Assembly: GCA_024291935.2 (NCBI GenBank)
Contig: CM044308.1
Span: 117,764,501 to 117,828,500 of the forward strand
Length of the DNA stretch: 64,000 nucleotides
Origin: Okapia johnstoni
Taxonomy: Eukaryota; Chordata; Mammalia; Artiodactyla; Giraffidae
Direction: 5' to 3'
The notes under the pieces were generated by a model. The model worked only from the letters and a program-made list of their open reading frames with translations, was not told the origin of the DNA and did not search any database. Both the position numbers and the translations under genes were made by a program. Below are positions 1 through 11,185 of the stretch, piece by piece (position 1 is the first letter of the stretch; the number at the start of each line of letters is the position of its first letter).

Positions 1-565
1 CTTTTCCTGCAGTGCAGCCTAATTAATTCTTGTTCTATACACAAAGGGAAATGCTGGGTGACAAATGGGTGTGAAGCCAGAAAGCTGCCAGGTCTGCAAA
101 ACATTTTCTACTTCAATTTATAAGCAATTTTGCAGTAAATCATCAACCAGAACCTGGAATCTCAGGAATCTCTGAGTGTCCAAACCACATTATATCACTT
201 ATCAGAGAAGAGAAGGGAAAGGAGTTTAAAGACGTCTCATTTTTCAGTTCTAACCCACATCAAAATCTAGAAGCTCTGCGTCATCTATTATTCTCTCCTG
301 GGTAAGTTTTTAGTACCAGAGATATATTTTTCAGGCAAAAATGACACTATAGGTTGATGTAGCCCATTCCTCCACCCAGAGAAGTACTGTATCATGTACC
401 CATTACCATAAGAGATATTCCCAGAGTTATATGGGAATAAGCACACAACTATTTATACGACTCCCTCAATCCAAGCAAAATGTTCTCAAACCAGCCAAGC
501 TGAAGGGTTCAGAGGCAAGACACTGGCAAAACAGGTGGGAAACACTCCAAAAAAATGAAATTAGG

Positions 566-772
566 ACTTCCCTGGTGGTCTAGCAGTTAAGAACCTGCCT
601 TCTGGTGCAGGGGATGTGGGTTCGATCCCTGGATGGAGAACTAAGATCCCACATGCTGCAGGGCAGCTAAGCCTGCTCATTGCAACTACTGAGCCTGGGT
701 GCCTCAACTAGAGAACCCCCGAGCTGCAACTAAGACCCGAGGCAGCCATAAATAAATAAATAATTTTTAAAA
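566..772 (+). repeat. CHR-type tRNA-Glu SINE
   Basis: It starts acttccctggtggtc and has the B-box region gggttcgatccctgg. The body is 'gcaactactgagcc', and the tail 'gcagccataaataaataaa'. This is the cetartiodactyl CHR/CHR-2 layout. Confidence 0.88.
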
Positions 773-849
773 AGAAGAAATGAGGCTACTGAAGAGGTGA
801 ACAGAAACATACAGGAAACAAAGAAGAAAACAAGGTTGCCCCTTTGGTC

Positions 850-2010
850 GTCAAACCCTTCCCCCACCCCTAACCTCTGCCCATCACTGATCTGTTCTCT
901 GTCCCTCTAGTCTTACCATTTCCAAAATGTCATATAGAGGGAACATTAATGTACATAATTTTTTGAGACTGGCGTCTTTCACTAGCATAATACCTTTGAG
1001 ATTCATCCACAATTCTGCATTTTATCAACATTCTGCTCCTTTTTATTGCTGAAGAATATACCACAGTTTATCCATTTGCCTACTGAAGGACATCTGAGCG
1101 GTTTCCAATTTTTGGTGATTATCATTAATGCTGCTATAAACACATAAATACAAGTCTTTGTGTGGACGTATGTTTTCATTTATCTAGGGAAAATATCTAA
1201 GAGGAGGACTGCTGGTCATCTTGTAAATATACATTTAAATTAAAAAAAAAAAAAGCTGCTAAGTTACAAAGTAACTAGGCCATTTTGCATTTCTACCAGC
1301 AATGCAAGGAAGTTCCAGTTGCTCTGCACCCTTGCTGACACTTGATGTTGTCAGGTATTTGCTTTTAGTCATGGTAATAGGAATACAGGGACATCTCCTT
1401 GTGATTTTAATGATTATGTTAAATAAATATCTTTTCATGTGCTTATTTGTCATCCTATATCTTCCTTAGTAAAGTTTCTGTTCAAATATTTTGCCTTTTT
1501 TTTTTAAGAATATTTTCTATCGTTGGGTTTGCGAGTTCTTTATATATTCTAGACATAAATCCTTTACATGTGTGATTTGCAAATATTTTCTTTTGCTCTG
1601 TAGCTTAGCTCTTGATTCTGTTAATGCATCTTTCACAGAGCAAAAGATTTAATTCTGATTTAGCCCAGTCATCAATTTGTTCTTTTATGGATTATGCTTT
1701 TGATGATTTAAGAACTCTCTCTAACTAAAGGTCATGACGATTTTTCTCCCATGTGTTATTCAAAACACTATACAGTTTTACGTTTTACACTCAAGTCAAT
1801 GACCTATTTTGTGTTAATTTTTGTATAAAGTATGAGCTGTAGTTCATTTCTTTTTCCTTTGCCAATGAATGTACTACTGTTTTAGCATAATCTGTTGAAA
1901 AGACAATTCTCTTCCTACTCACTGACTTTGTACCTTTGTAAAAAACCAATTGCCTGTATTTGTGTGAATCTATTTTTGAACACACTATTCTATTCCACTG
2001 GCTAAAAGTA
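850..2010 (-). repeat. L1 3' region (old L1M-type), antisense
   Basis: Read on the minus strand, this resembles the C-terminal ORF2 and 3' portion of a mammalian L1. Recognisable antisense phrases include 'ccacagtttatccatttgcc', 'ccagttgctctgcaccctt' and 'ttctttatatattctaga'. Open reading is broken by many stops. Confidence 0.8.
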
Positions 2011-2313
2011 AATTTAAAAAGAATAAACCCACAAAAGAAGGATCAAGTTCAAGCATACCTGTTTCACTGCACTTTGCCGATACTGTGTTTTTTACAAATT
2101 GAGGGTTTGTGGCAACCCTGCATTGAGCATCATTTTCCCAACAGCATTTGTTCACTTTGTGTCTCTGTCACAGTTTGGTAATTCTTACAGTATTTCAAAG
2201 GCTTCCATTATTATTGTATTTGTTATGGGATCTGTGATCAGTGATCTTTGATGCTACTATTGTCATTGTTTTGGGGTGCTACAAACCATGTCCATAAAAG
2301 ATGGTGGACTTAA

Positions 2314-2607
2314 TTGATTGTTGAAATGACAACAAAGGATTTAGAACTCGACATGAACTTAGTTGATAAAGCAGTAGGAGGGTTTGAGAGGACTGACTCC
2401 AATTTTGAAAGAAGTTCTACTGTGAATAAAATGCTATCAAACAGCACTGCATGCTACAGAGAAACCATTCGTGAAAGCAAAAGTCAATTGATGTGGCAAG
2501 CTTCACTGTTGTCTTATTTTAAGAAATTTCCACAACCACTCCAGTCTTTAGCAACCCCTACTCTGATCAGGCAGCAGGCATCAACATCACGGCAAAATCC
2601 TAACTAG
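2314..2607 (+). pseudogene. Tigger transposase C-terminal fragment
   Basis: A 97-codon open stretch ([19 protein letters not shown]..., later [19 protein letters not shown]) corresponds to the C-terminal tail of a Tigger/pogo-type transposase. The CENP-B-like DNA-binding and DDE catalytic parts are absent. It begins at the internal deletion junction and ends just before the 3' terminal region. It is not expected to be expressed. Confidence 0.65.
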
Positions 2608-2744
2608 CAAAAAGATTATGATTCGCTGAAGGTTCAGATGATGGTTAGTGTTTTTTAGCACTAAAGTATTTTTTAATTAAGGTGTGTACTTTTTTTAGAC
2701 ATAATGCTACTGTACACTTAATAGTATAGTGCATACATAACTTT

Positions 2745-3168
2745 CTGGTAGTCATGTAAGGATGTGAGAGTTGGACCATAAAGAAGGCTGAATGCTGAAG
2801 AATTGATGCTTTTGAACTGTGGTGCTGGAGAAGACTCTTGAGAGTCCCTGGGACAGCAGGGAGATCAAAGCAGTCAATCCTAAAGGAAATCAGTCCTGAA
2901 TATTCATTGGAAGGACTGATGCTGAAGCTGCAGCTTTGGTCACCTGATGTGAACAGCAGACTCATTGGAAAAGACCCTGATGCTGGGAAAGATTGAAGGC
3001 AGGAGGAGAAGGGGACTACTGAGGATGAGATGATTAGATACCATTACCAACTCAACCGACATGAGTTTGAGCCAACTCCAGGAGATGGTGAAGGACAGGG
3101 AAGCCTGGTGTGCTGCAGTCCATGGGGTCGCAAAGAGTTGCCCACGACTTAGCAACTGAACTGCACTG
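2745..3168 (+). repeat. BovB (RTE) LINE 3' fragment inserted in Tigger
   Basis: It ends with the BovB 3' signature (catggggtcgcaaagagttg, then actgaactgcactg). It contains the 'tgctgaagctgcag' and 'aaagaccctgatgctggga' blocks. A 6-bp direct repeat aacttt at 2739-2744 and 3169-3174 flanks it, and the Tigger sequence is continuous across the two. It is therefore a 5'-truncated insertion of 424 bp. Confidence 0.88.
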
Positions 3169-3354
3169 AACTTTTATATGCACTGGGCAACCAAAGAATT
3201 CATGTGAGTCACTTTATCGCAATATTCACTTTAACAATGAATTGCACTGGTTTGGTAACAAACCCGTAATATCTCCGAGATATGCCTGGATGAGAGAGAA
3301 TGACAGCAACTAAGTTTTGGAAGCTAAAAAGCCAATGGACTACATGATTATTAG

Positions 3355-4303
3355 AATGTCTGAAATTAAAAAGACCAACTATGCCAAGTGTTAATGAGGA
3401 TGTGAAGCAAGTGGAATTTTTTATACACTGCTGGTAGGATTATAAAATGGTCTAACCACTTTAGAAAACAGCTGGGCAGTTTCTATGAAAATTAGACACA
3501 TTTACCATGTGACCTAGCCATTCTGTTCTTAGTCATTCAGGAGACACAGAAGTATATATCCATATAACATGCACACAAATGCTCACAGGAGCTTTATCCA
3601 TAATGGCTAAAAACTAGAAACAAGACAAAGCAAATATGCTATAAAGCAAATATGCTATATCCAGGTAACGGACTACTACTCAGGGATTACAGGCAATGAA
3701 CTACTGACACAGGCAAAAACATGGCTGAATCTTCAAATAACTACACTGAGTGAAAGACAGACAAAAAGAGTACAAACTGCATGATCCCATTTATACAAAA
3801 TTCTAGAAAATGCAAACCCATCTACGGTGACACAGAACAGATTCCTGGTTGCCAAGGGATGGGAGGAGCAGAAGGAGAGATTACAAAGAGGCTGAGGAAC
3901 TTCTGGGGATGAGGAATACGTTCATTATCTTGATGTGATGATGGCTTCATGCGTGTGTGTGCTCAGCCATGTCCAACTCTTGGCGATGGCTTCATGAGTG
4001 TACACAGAGGTCCAACTGTACAGAAGCTGCCAACAGGTTAAGTAAGACGAGGACTGAGAACTGACCATTTAACTCAGGAATGTGGTGGTCAGCTGTGACC
4101 TTGATGAGCGGTTTTGGCGGAGTGATAAGGACACGGGCTTGATAGAATGCGTTCATGAGACAGTAGGAGAAAGGGATTCAAGACAGTGAGTACAGACGAC
4201 TCTTTCCAGGAATACTTTATAGGGGAGCAGAGAAATGGGAACTGCATGCAGTTCAATATATGTCAACTATATCTCAATAAACCAGTTAAAAAAAAAAGCA
4301 GAT
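3355..4303 (+). repeat. L1 3' end (L1MA/L1MB-like), interrupted
   Basis: Typical L1 3' phrases run in order: 'aaattaaaaagaccaacta', 'cactgctggtaggat', 'catgatcccatttatacaaa', and finally 'gtcaactatatctcaataaa' with an A-rich tail. About 200 bp near 4030-4240 do not look like L1 and are probably another old repeat that I cannot name. A micro-SINE is inserted at 3952-3984. Confidence 0.75.
3940..3996 (-). repeat. 33-bp Bov-tA/BovB 3'-end micro-insertion with 12-bp TSD
   Basis: The 12-mer gatggcttcatg occurs at 3940-3951 and again at 3985-3996. Between them, 3952-3984 reads like the reverse complement of the terminal part of a Bov-tA SINE (tgctcagccatgtccaactctt). This looks like a retrotransposition event truncated to the last 33 nt. 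Confidence 0.75.
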
Positions 4304-4951
4304 GGACAAATAACTGACTTAGCAAACCTGAGCAAGCTGACTCTGGTGCCAGTAGTGAAAACAGGAAACAGTCCCCCCATGGTCCATGAACACAACCTCA
4401 CAAGACTGAAGAACCACCACCTCTAGAAGACCAGAGGAAGGCAGGGCTACAGTCAACACACCTCTTCTTACTCAGGCAGAAGTTGAGAGGTTTATCCTTT
4501 GAAGAGAGTTAAACATTAGCGTCTCTGGACAGGGGGACACCAGACACAGTTGAGGCAAGGGCATAATTCTCAAAACAGGGAGAATAAGTTGTAGTTTTCA
4601 GATTGAATGCTGAGACCCCCAGCCTACCAGCCTCCTACAATGCTGGCAGCCAGGCAGGAGATTAGAAGTCCTCTGGCAGCTAAGACCCCATAAAGAGCTA
4701 AGATGTGAAGATGCCGACATGGGTGTTCCCCACATGGCCAAGACAGATCACTTTACAGCAGAAACCACAAAGAGCCCTGCCCAAACATACAAGACTGTTC
4801 ATCAGCTTTTGAGTACCCCACACTAGAAAGTCAACAGCAGACAAAGGTCACCGAGTATTTGAGGAAAACATCTAACATATTACAACCAGGTTAAAACAAA
4901 AGAAAGCAGCTTGGAGGAAACAGACTATGCCAGAAGAACTCTTAAAAATAT

Positions 4952-4981
4952 GCGCGCGCGCACACACACACACACACACAA
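4952..4981. repeat. (CG)n(CA)n alternating purine-pyrimidine tract
   Basis: Five CG steps run directly into about ten CA steps, giving 30 bp of uninterrupted alternating purine-pyrimidine sequence. It is a microsatellite and a possible Z-DNA former. Confidence 0.9.
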
Positions 4982-5159
4982 GGTATATAGCCCCAGAGAA
5001 GTAACAGTAAAATTAAAGTGTGACAGAAGAAATAAAAATACTCAGTAGATGAGGAAATAAAGCTGAAGAAATGTCTTAGGAAGTGGGGAGAGGGGAGAAA
5101 AGAAAGAAAAGACAAAAAGAACTAGGAAACTGAAGGGAAAAAAAAGAAAGAAAATCAGA

Positions 5160-5560
5160 GGAAAAGTCTAACATCAAACGACAGGCCTTCCAGAAAGAAG
5201 AGAAAACAGAAGGAAGAAAATCACTAACAAAATAATTTCAAGACAATTTCCCAGGACTGAAAGATACAAGCCTCCAGACTGAAAAGGCCTGCACATCCAC
5301 ACCAAGGCACAGCATCATGAAATTCCAGGATTCCTTGGATAAAGAATTTACGGGGAGGAAAAATCGGTAGTAAGATCAGGGATCAGAATGGCTTCGGACT
5401 CATCAATAGCAACTTCAAAAGGTGGAAGGCAAGGGAATATTCTATAGACTTCTATACAGTCAGCAAGTCAATCGTGATGATAGAGTAAAGGGACTTTCAG
5501 ACAATCAAGGTCTAAAAAAAGTTTTCCTCTTGTCCACTCTTTCTCAACAAGCTACTAGAG
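5160..5560 (+). repeat. L1/HAL1-like old LINE segment
   Basis: The text 'atttcaagacaatttccca ... agcctccagactgaaaagg ... catcatgaaattcc ... ggcaagggaatattcta' follows the plan of the old L1/HAL1 block preceding ORF2. The match is loose. Confidence 0.5.
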
Positions 5561-5736
5561 GACTTGCTTCACCAAAGTAAGGGAGCAAGCCAAGAAAAGT
5601 CCTGACTAGGAGATCCACAGAAGCAGGAAGTGAAGGTAACCCCTAGGATGGTGGTGAAGGGGGACCCCTGCATGATGGCTGGGCCCTGGAGAAGGGCAAC
5701 GATCCAGCTTAGAGCAGGTCAAAAGGTTCTGGGACG

Positions 5737-5992
5737 GCTTCCCTGGTGACTCAGTGGTAAGGAATCTGCCTGCTAAAGCAGGAGACCCAGGTTTGATCCC
5801 TGGTCCAGGAAGATCCCACGTGCTGTGGATCAACTGAGCCCGTGCACCACGACTACTGAGCCCGCACTCTACAGCCCGTGCCCACAAGAGAATTCACCTC
5901 AATGAGAAGAGTAGCCCCCACTCACAGCAGCAAGAGAAAGCCCGCACGCAGCAACACAGACCCAGTGCAGCCAAAAAATAAATACATCAAAT
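5737..5992 (+). repeat. CHR-type SINE
   Basis: Head ggcttccctggtgactcagtgg, middle 'gatcccacgtgctgtgga' and 'cgcagcaacacagaccca', tail 'gcagccaaaaaataaataca'. It is full length and about 255 bp. Confidence 0.88.
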
Positions 5993-6929
5993 TACAGGGG
6001 ACAAAAAAAAGGGTTCTGGGAAAGACTTATTTAGGAAGAAGAACTGGCAGATATGATGCAACTGATTATCTTGAGTGGAGATGGAGACAACTAGAGAAAA
6101 GTTCAGGCTTGAATGACTGCAGAGAAAACAAAATAAACAGAAATGTAACAATTATTAACTCTAGAAAACAAAATGGTGTGTGGGAAAGGAAAAATAATCA
6201 TGGTATATGTATTACATGGCTCAGCTATGAACAGTGTTTACATAGACATAATAATGTAAACACTGACTATTGATCTAACCAAATTACAACATAACCAGGA
6301 AGGGACAGATAGTGTGCATGACTCTAGAAGGAACGAGGGCTAAATCCTCATTTTCATAATGAGAAGTCAATAAATAATGCCTAAAACTGAAAGATCAAGT
6401 AAGAATAAAAACATGTCAACTAGAGATTCAGAGATAAATTCATGAACTCAAAAAAAAAAAAAATTTCAAATGTAATTGCTGCTGTAGGAGAATGGGCTAT
6501 GGCAAGGGAGTGGAATATACAGTCAGTAGATACCAGTTTTCATAATAAGAATTTATAGAATTACTTGACTCTTTAAATTATATACAGATATAACTTGTAT
6601 AAAAATTTAGAAGAGAGGAAAAAAGTCCAGAGTAAACAGAAAAGCTGGTAGAGATAGGAATACTTCTAAGAACTAAAGTGAATATAAAACAAACAACTTT
6701 AAATGTAGATAACATACTTTAAGTACACTAATTACCTGAAAAGGAACATTCAGAAAACAAAAGAACTCTTATCTATTAAAAATATAATTGCAAAAAAACC
6801 CCACAAACACTAGAGAATCAAACTCAAAATCTTTCTGAACACAGACACAGAAAATCACAAGCGATGGAACACGTTAGTGAAACAAAAACTTAAGAGACAA
6901 AACCCTAATCCAGTTTAGTATCTAAAAGA

Positions 6930-7195
6930 GAGCAGACATAACGGAGGAAAGAAAATTATTCAACAAATATTAAAGACATTTTCCCCAAACTGAAGAAGGA
7001 CGCAGTCTTCAGACTAAAGGGGCCCATAAGTACTCAGCACCATGAATAACAAAGGAACCACAGCTAGATAACCCTTTAGTCAGTTTCAGAAAATCAAGAG
7101 AAGATCCCTAACATTTCCAGAGAACAAAAACAAGTCACCTTCAAAGGAATGAGACTCAAACGGGCAACCACTGTCTCTTGGACAATACCTGGATG
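6930..7195 (+). repeat. L1/HAL1-like old LINE segment, second copy
   Basis: 'gacattttccccaaactgaag', 'cagtcttcagactaaaggg' and 'agcaccatgaataa' parallel the 5160-5560 segment. The two probably belong to the same old LINE family. Confidence 0.5.
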
Positions 7196-7204
7196 ACAGA
7201 CAGT

Positions 7205-7632
7205 AGGCTCAACAATGGCCCCCAAAGATATCCACATTCTAATCCCCAGAACCTGTGAATACGTTACCTTACAGACAAAAGGACTTCGCGGGTGTGATTA
7301 AATTGAGGATCTGCAATGGGAAGAGTAGCCTGAATTAGCCAGGTGGGCCCAATGGAAACACGAGGTCCTTACCAGAGAGAGGCGGTCAGGGTCAACGTCA
7401 GAAAAGCAATGCCTGGTGTGATGGGATCAGTGGTACTGAAGATGGAAGGGAGCCACGAGCCAAGGAGTGCAGACAGCCTCAAGACACTGGAGAAAGCAAG
7501 CGAACAGGAGCTCCCCTAGGGTCTCTGGAAGAAGCACAGCCCTTCTGACATCTGGGTTTTAGGACTTCTAACCTCCAGAAACATGAGATAACAAATTTGT
7601 GCTGTTTTAAGCCACCAAGCTTGTGGGAATTT
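7205..7632 (+). repeat. Ancient interspersed repeat (MER/MLT-like)
   Basis: It contains 'gcccccaaagatatccaca', 'aacctgtgaatacgttacc', 'gagccacgagccaaggagtg' and 'gtgctgttttaagccacc'. This phrase set is familiar from an old mammalian repeat class. I am confident it is a repeat but not of its exact family. Confidence 0.6.
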
Positions 7633-7907
7633 CTGGAAATTTATACAGCGCAGTACTTTCAAGTTCTAAGACAGAGTAGTTTTCAACCCAGAAATGTATA
7701 CGCCATCCATTAAGAACATCTCAATGATGAATGAGAGCAGAGTATTTTTAAATCTACCAGAAATCAGATAATTGACTCCCCATGAAGATTTGGCAACAAA
7801 CTGACAAACTGAAATACAATACAAACTGAAGTCTCCCTATATACAAGCCTTCAAGTTGCGAACTTTTAAAGATGCAAACGTGTGCTAGCCCCTGTATGCC
7901 AGCTGTT

Positions 7908-8132
7908 GTACTGTGCATGTGTGATCAGTCATGTCTGACTCTTTACGACCCCACAGACTGTAGCCCGCCTGGCTCCTCCGTCCATGGGATTTCCCAGGAA
8001 AGAATACTGGAGGGGGTTACCATTTCCTCCTCCAGTGGATCTTCGAGACCCAGGGATTAAAACTGCATCTCTTGGATCTCCTGCACTAGCAGGCGAATTG
8101 CTTTACCACTGCGCCACCTGGGAAGTCCCTGT
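7908..8132 (-). repeat. Bov-tA SINE
   Basis: Antisense copy: 'cagtcatgtctgactcttta', 'ctccgtccatgggattt', 'aagaatactggag', ending 'gcgccacctgggaagtccc'. This is the Bov-tA tRNA-Glu head joined to a BovB-derived tail. Confidence 0.9.
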
Positions 8133-8824
8133 TGTACTGTACTCCTGTACTTTTCAAGGTGCCATTCCATAAGATTAAAAATGTTTTCATTTTTATTTGT
8201 TTTATACATATTATTTATGTGAAAAGTATTATAAACTTATTACAGTACAGTATGATACAGCCAATTGTGTTAGTTGAGTACCTAGGCTAAGTCTGTTGGA
8301 ACCAAACTTGTACATATGTAGGGAACTCACTGTACAGGAATACAAGAGAGCCAGAAAAGAGCTCCATCCTAGAAGAGGAAGCAAAGGAAGTCCCAAGAGG
8401 ACTTGGCACACCGTTTCTGAGAACCCACATAAACTGGGAAAGTGTAAGAGGAGAGACAGCATGACTGGGGGGATAAAACCAAGCTGAAAGCGAGGGAAAA
8501 GGGAAATATAGAGACCTAGAAAAAAATGATATAATAAACAGTCCAAATGTGAAGCAAACTAAAATATAGCATGATTTTAAGCACCTGATGGAGGGTTATA
8601 AAGGATCTACTTGAACTACGAACTTGTGCCAAACTAGAAGCATTCTCCTTTGTGTAGCTGGGGAAGCAGACCTCTGAACACACAGGACTGAATAAGTAAT
8701 GTTTCAGTTCTTCCCCGCCCTGGTGTTATATCCTTATTTACAAAACAGTAACACATTGTAAATGCTGCTAATTGCCAAAAAAAGGCAAATGCTGTTTATT
8801 TTCAACTCCTAGGTTCAACATGTG

Positions 8825-9021
8825 GGTGGTGGTGGTTTAGTCACTAAGTTGTGTCTGACTCTTGCGACTCCAGGGCTGTAGCCTGCCGGGCTCCTCTGTC
8901 CATGGAATTCTCCAGGCAATACTGGAGTGGATTGCCATTTCCTTCGGGGGATCTTCCTGATCCAGGATCGAAACCAGGTCTCCTGCACTGCAGGCTGATT
9001 CTTTACCGACTGAGCTAGAGC
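8825..9021 (-). repeat. Bov-tA SINE
   Basis: Antisense Bov-tA: 'ttgtgtctgactcttgcga', 'ctctgtccatggaattctcc', 'cctgatccaggatcgaaac' and 'ctttaccgactgagc'. Confidence 0.9.
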
Positions 9022-9367
9022 ACAGAAACCTTGGTTGCAGGGCACACTGTAAAGGGGTTGTGGAAAAAGGATAGGATGACTACCTCACACTCTCTCCTCA
9101 AAACTTCTACCACCTCCTCCTCTATTACTCACTTGCAATTTATGACCTTGGTTTCTTTTTCAAAGAAAATAGAACAATCTCTGGAAGAGACTCCCAACTA
9201 TCTGTGTCTATTTATATACTGTCTTCCCACCTGTCACAACACTTAAAGTGCCCCCACGACTAGCAAGGGCCACCGTCCTCATGCCCTAGTCCATCTCACT
9301 TACCTCCTAAAGGACACTGCTAAAGCAGCTGTCCCTCCCCTGCCTTATCAATTTCCCCTCTGCACAT

Positions 9368-9618
9368 CGTTTCTTTTGGCTGTGCTGGGTCTTCATGGCT
9401 GTGCATGAGCTTTCTCAAGCTGCGGCAAGTGGGGCCACTCTCTAGTTGTGGGTTTCTCATTGCAGTGGCTTCTCTTGTTACAGAGCATGGGCTCAGTAAT
9501 TGTGGCATATGAGCTTAGTTGCCCTGCAGCATGTGGAATCTGCCTGGACCAGGGATCGAACCCCTGACCCCTGCATTAGCAGGTGGATTCTTAACCACTG
9601 GGCCACCAGGGAAGTGCT
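9368..9618 (-). repeat. CHR-type SINE
   Basis: Antisense copy ending 'aaccactgggccaccagggaa'. The internal 'gaccagggatcgaaccc' is the reverse of the B box. The 'ttttggctgtgctgggtctt' end is the reverse of the CHR tail. Confidence 0.88.
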
Positions 9619-10112
9619 GCATCATTCTTACCAATATGCAAACACGCTGTTATTCCTCCCATCTCAAAAACAAAACACCTCTCTTGACTCCACATCCTTC
9701 TCCCTGCAATGTCCCATTTCTCTGCTCCCCTCTAAAGTTACATTCCTAGAAAGAGTTGTCTACACTCACTATCTCAGATTCCTTTTTCCCGTCCTCTCAC
9801 AAGGCATCCCAGTCAAACCTGTATCCCTCCAACCCCACCAAAACTGCTTATCAAGGTCACAGATGGCCACCGTGTTGCTAAATAAAATGGTCAACACTCA
9901 ATTTTCATCTTAACCTGTCAGTAGCATTCTAATCTTTCATACCAAAGGATAAAGAAATCAAGAAATAGATATAAACAAGTTATTTAATATTATAAAAGGA
10001 AAATGAAATAGAATGAGACTGAACATAAGGCAAAGGACTGTTGTCTTCCTGAATGTTTCTGTTTATCATATTCACGTATAATTTTAATCAGAAGATTTGA
10101 GCATAGGTGTTA

Positions 10113-10285
10113 GGGACTTCCCTGGTGGTCCCTTCCAATGCAGGGGGTGTGGGTTCTATCCCTGGTCAGGGAGCTAAAATTCCACATGCATCACAACCAA
10201 AAATACCAAAAACATAAAACAGTAGCAATGTTGCAGCAAGTTCAATGAAAATTTTTCAAATGGTCCACATTAAAAAAAAAAAAAA
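10113..10285 (+). repeat. CHR-type SINE, variant tail
   Basis: Head gggacttccctggtggtc with about 18 bp of the A-box region missing. The tail variant 'acataaaacagtagcaatg ... aaatggtccacatt' is followed by an A run. The same tail type occurs at 55.59 kb. Confidence 0.82.
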
Positions 10286-10371
10286 AGAATAGATGTTAGA
10301 ACATAAATAACAATAACAGAGTAGTATCTTATGCAGCGGCCAGGTTCTAAAGTCTGAGAATATATATTCGA

Positions 10372-10580
10372 AATGGATAACCAACAAGGACCTTCTGTAC
10401 AGCACAGGGAACTCTGCTCAGTGTTATGTGCCAGCCTGGATGGGAAGGGGGTTTTCAGGAGAATGGATACATGTATATGTATGGCTGAGTCCCTTTCCTG
10501 CTCACCTGAAACTATCATAACATTGTCAATCAGCTCTACCCAAATACAAAATAAAAAGTTTAAAGTTTGAAAATAAATAA
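10372..10580 (+). repeat. Ruminant/artiodactyl L1 3' end
   Basis: 'ttctgtacagcacagggaac', 'gccagcctggatgggaa', 'gtatggctgagtccctttcc' and 'cacctgaaactatcataac' are the usual L1-BT-type 3' end. An A-rich tail follows. Confidence 0.85.
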
Positions 10581-10829
10581 AGAAAAATAAAGTCTAAGCA
10601 TAAAGCCAAAATCAAGTTCTCGCAAAACTACTTTACAAATCCTTAAAACTGCCCAGGAAGTACACCACCACAGTCTCTCTGCAAGTTCAGTATGGTCGGT
10701 TTCTCCCCTCAAACGTGACAGCCGTTTTGTCCATTAAACACAGGATGATTACACTTGGGGACCATGCTGGACGAAGCCTGCAGGCTACAACTGTAAGCAC
10801 TAGACTCGCAGTCTGTCTGACGAGATGCT

Positions 10830-10960
10830 CACTGGAGAGGCACCCGAGCAAAGAACCCCTGCAGGGGCCGAAGACGCCACCCGCCACCCACGCGTCCTCC
10901 GAGCGCTGAGGGAGACAGCGAGAGAACCACAGGCGCTACTTAAGCGCTCCTCTCTCCCCT
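10830..10960. other. Isolated CpG cluster in AATF intron 4
   Basis: About twelve CpG dinucleotides fall in roughly 120 bp, including cacgcgtcc, ccgagcgct and aagcgct. The surrounding intron is AT-rich and CpG-poor. I do not recognise a repeat or exon here. Confidence 0.6.
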
Positions 10961-11084
10961 TTTCTTCTGGTCAGGCAAATATGGTTAAAAGTGAGTTCAT
11001 GAAATGTCCACACAAAGAGGCTGCAACATACATGGACGTGTCCGACTTCACCGTGAATCTAGTGGATAAGGTGACTCACTGCCT

Positions 11085-11185
11085 GTTACATTACTGCCAC
11101 TACTACAACTACTACTAACTACTACTACTTACTATGACTTCTACTAACTACTACCACCAACACTACTACATCTACTACTAGTAGT
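11085..11185. repeat. Imperfect (CTA)n microsatellite
   Basis: A roughly 100-bp run of CTA/ACT triplets has several interruptions. It ends in the palindromic tactactagtagt. Confidence 0.9.

Larger units (their letters stand above)
2050..3288 (+). mobile_element. Tigger1-like DNA transposon remnant, interrupted by BovB
   Basis: The left end (caagcatacctg...) and the right end (...ctccgagatatgcctg) form diverged terminal inverted repeats. The inner part matches remembered Tigger1 sequence, for example 'gtttgtggcaaccctgcattg' and 'gatctgtgatcagtgatctttg'. Without the BovB insert the copy is about 0.8 kb, so most of the transposase gene has been deleted internally, near 2310. It is an old fossil and not mobile. 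Confidence 0.8.

Noticed and set aside
10825..11118. A 97-codon open frame over the intronic CpG cluster
   Set aside because: The C-terminus reads through the (CTA)n microsatellite and no family is recognisable. The cluster itself is kept as a finding.
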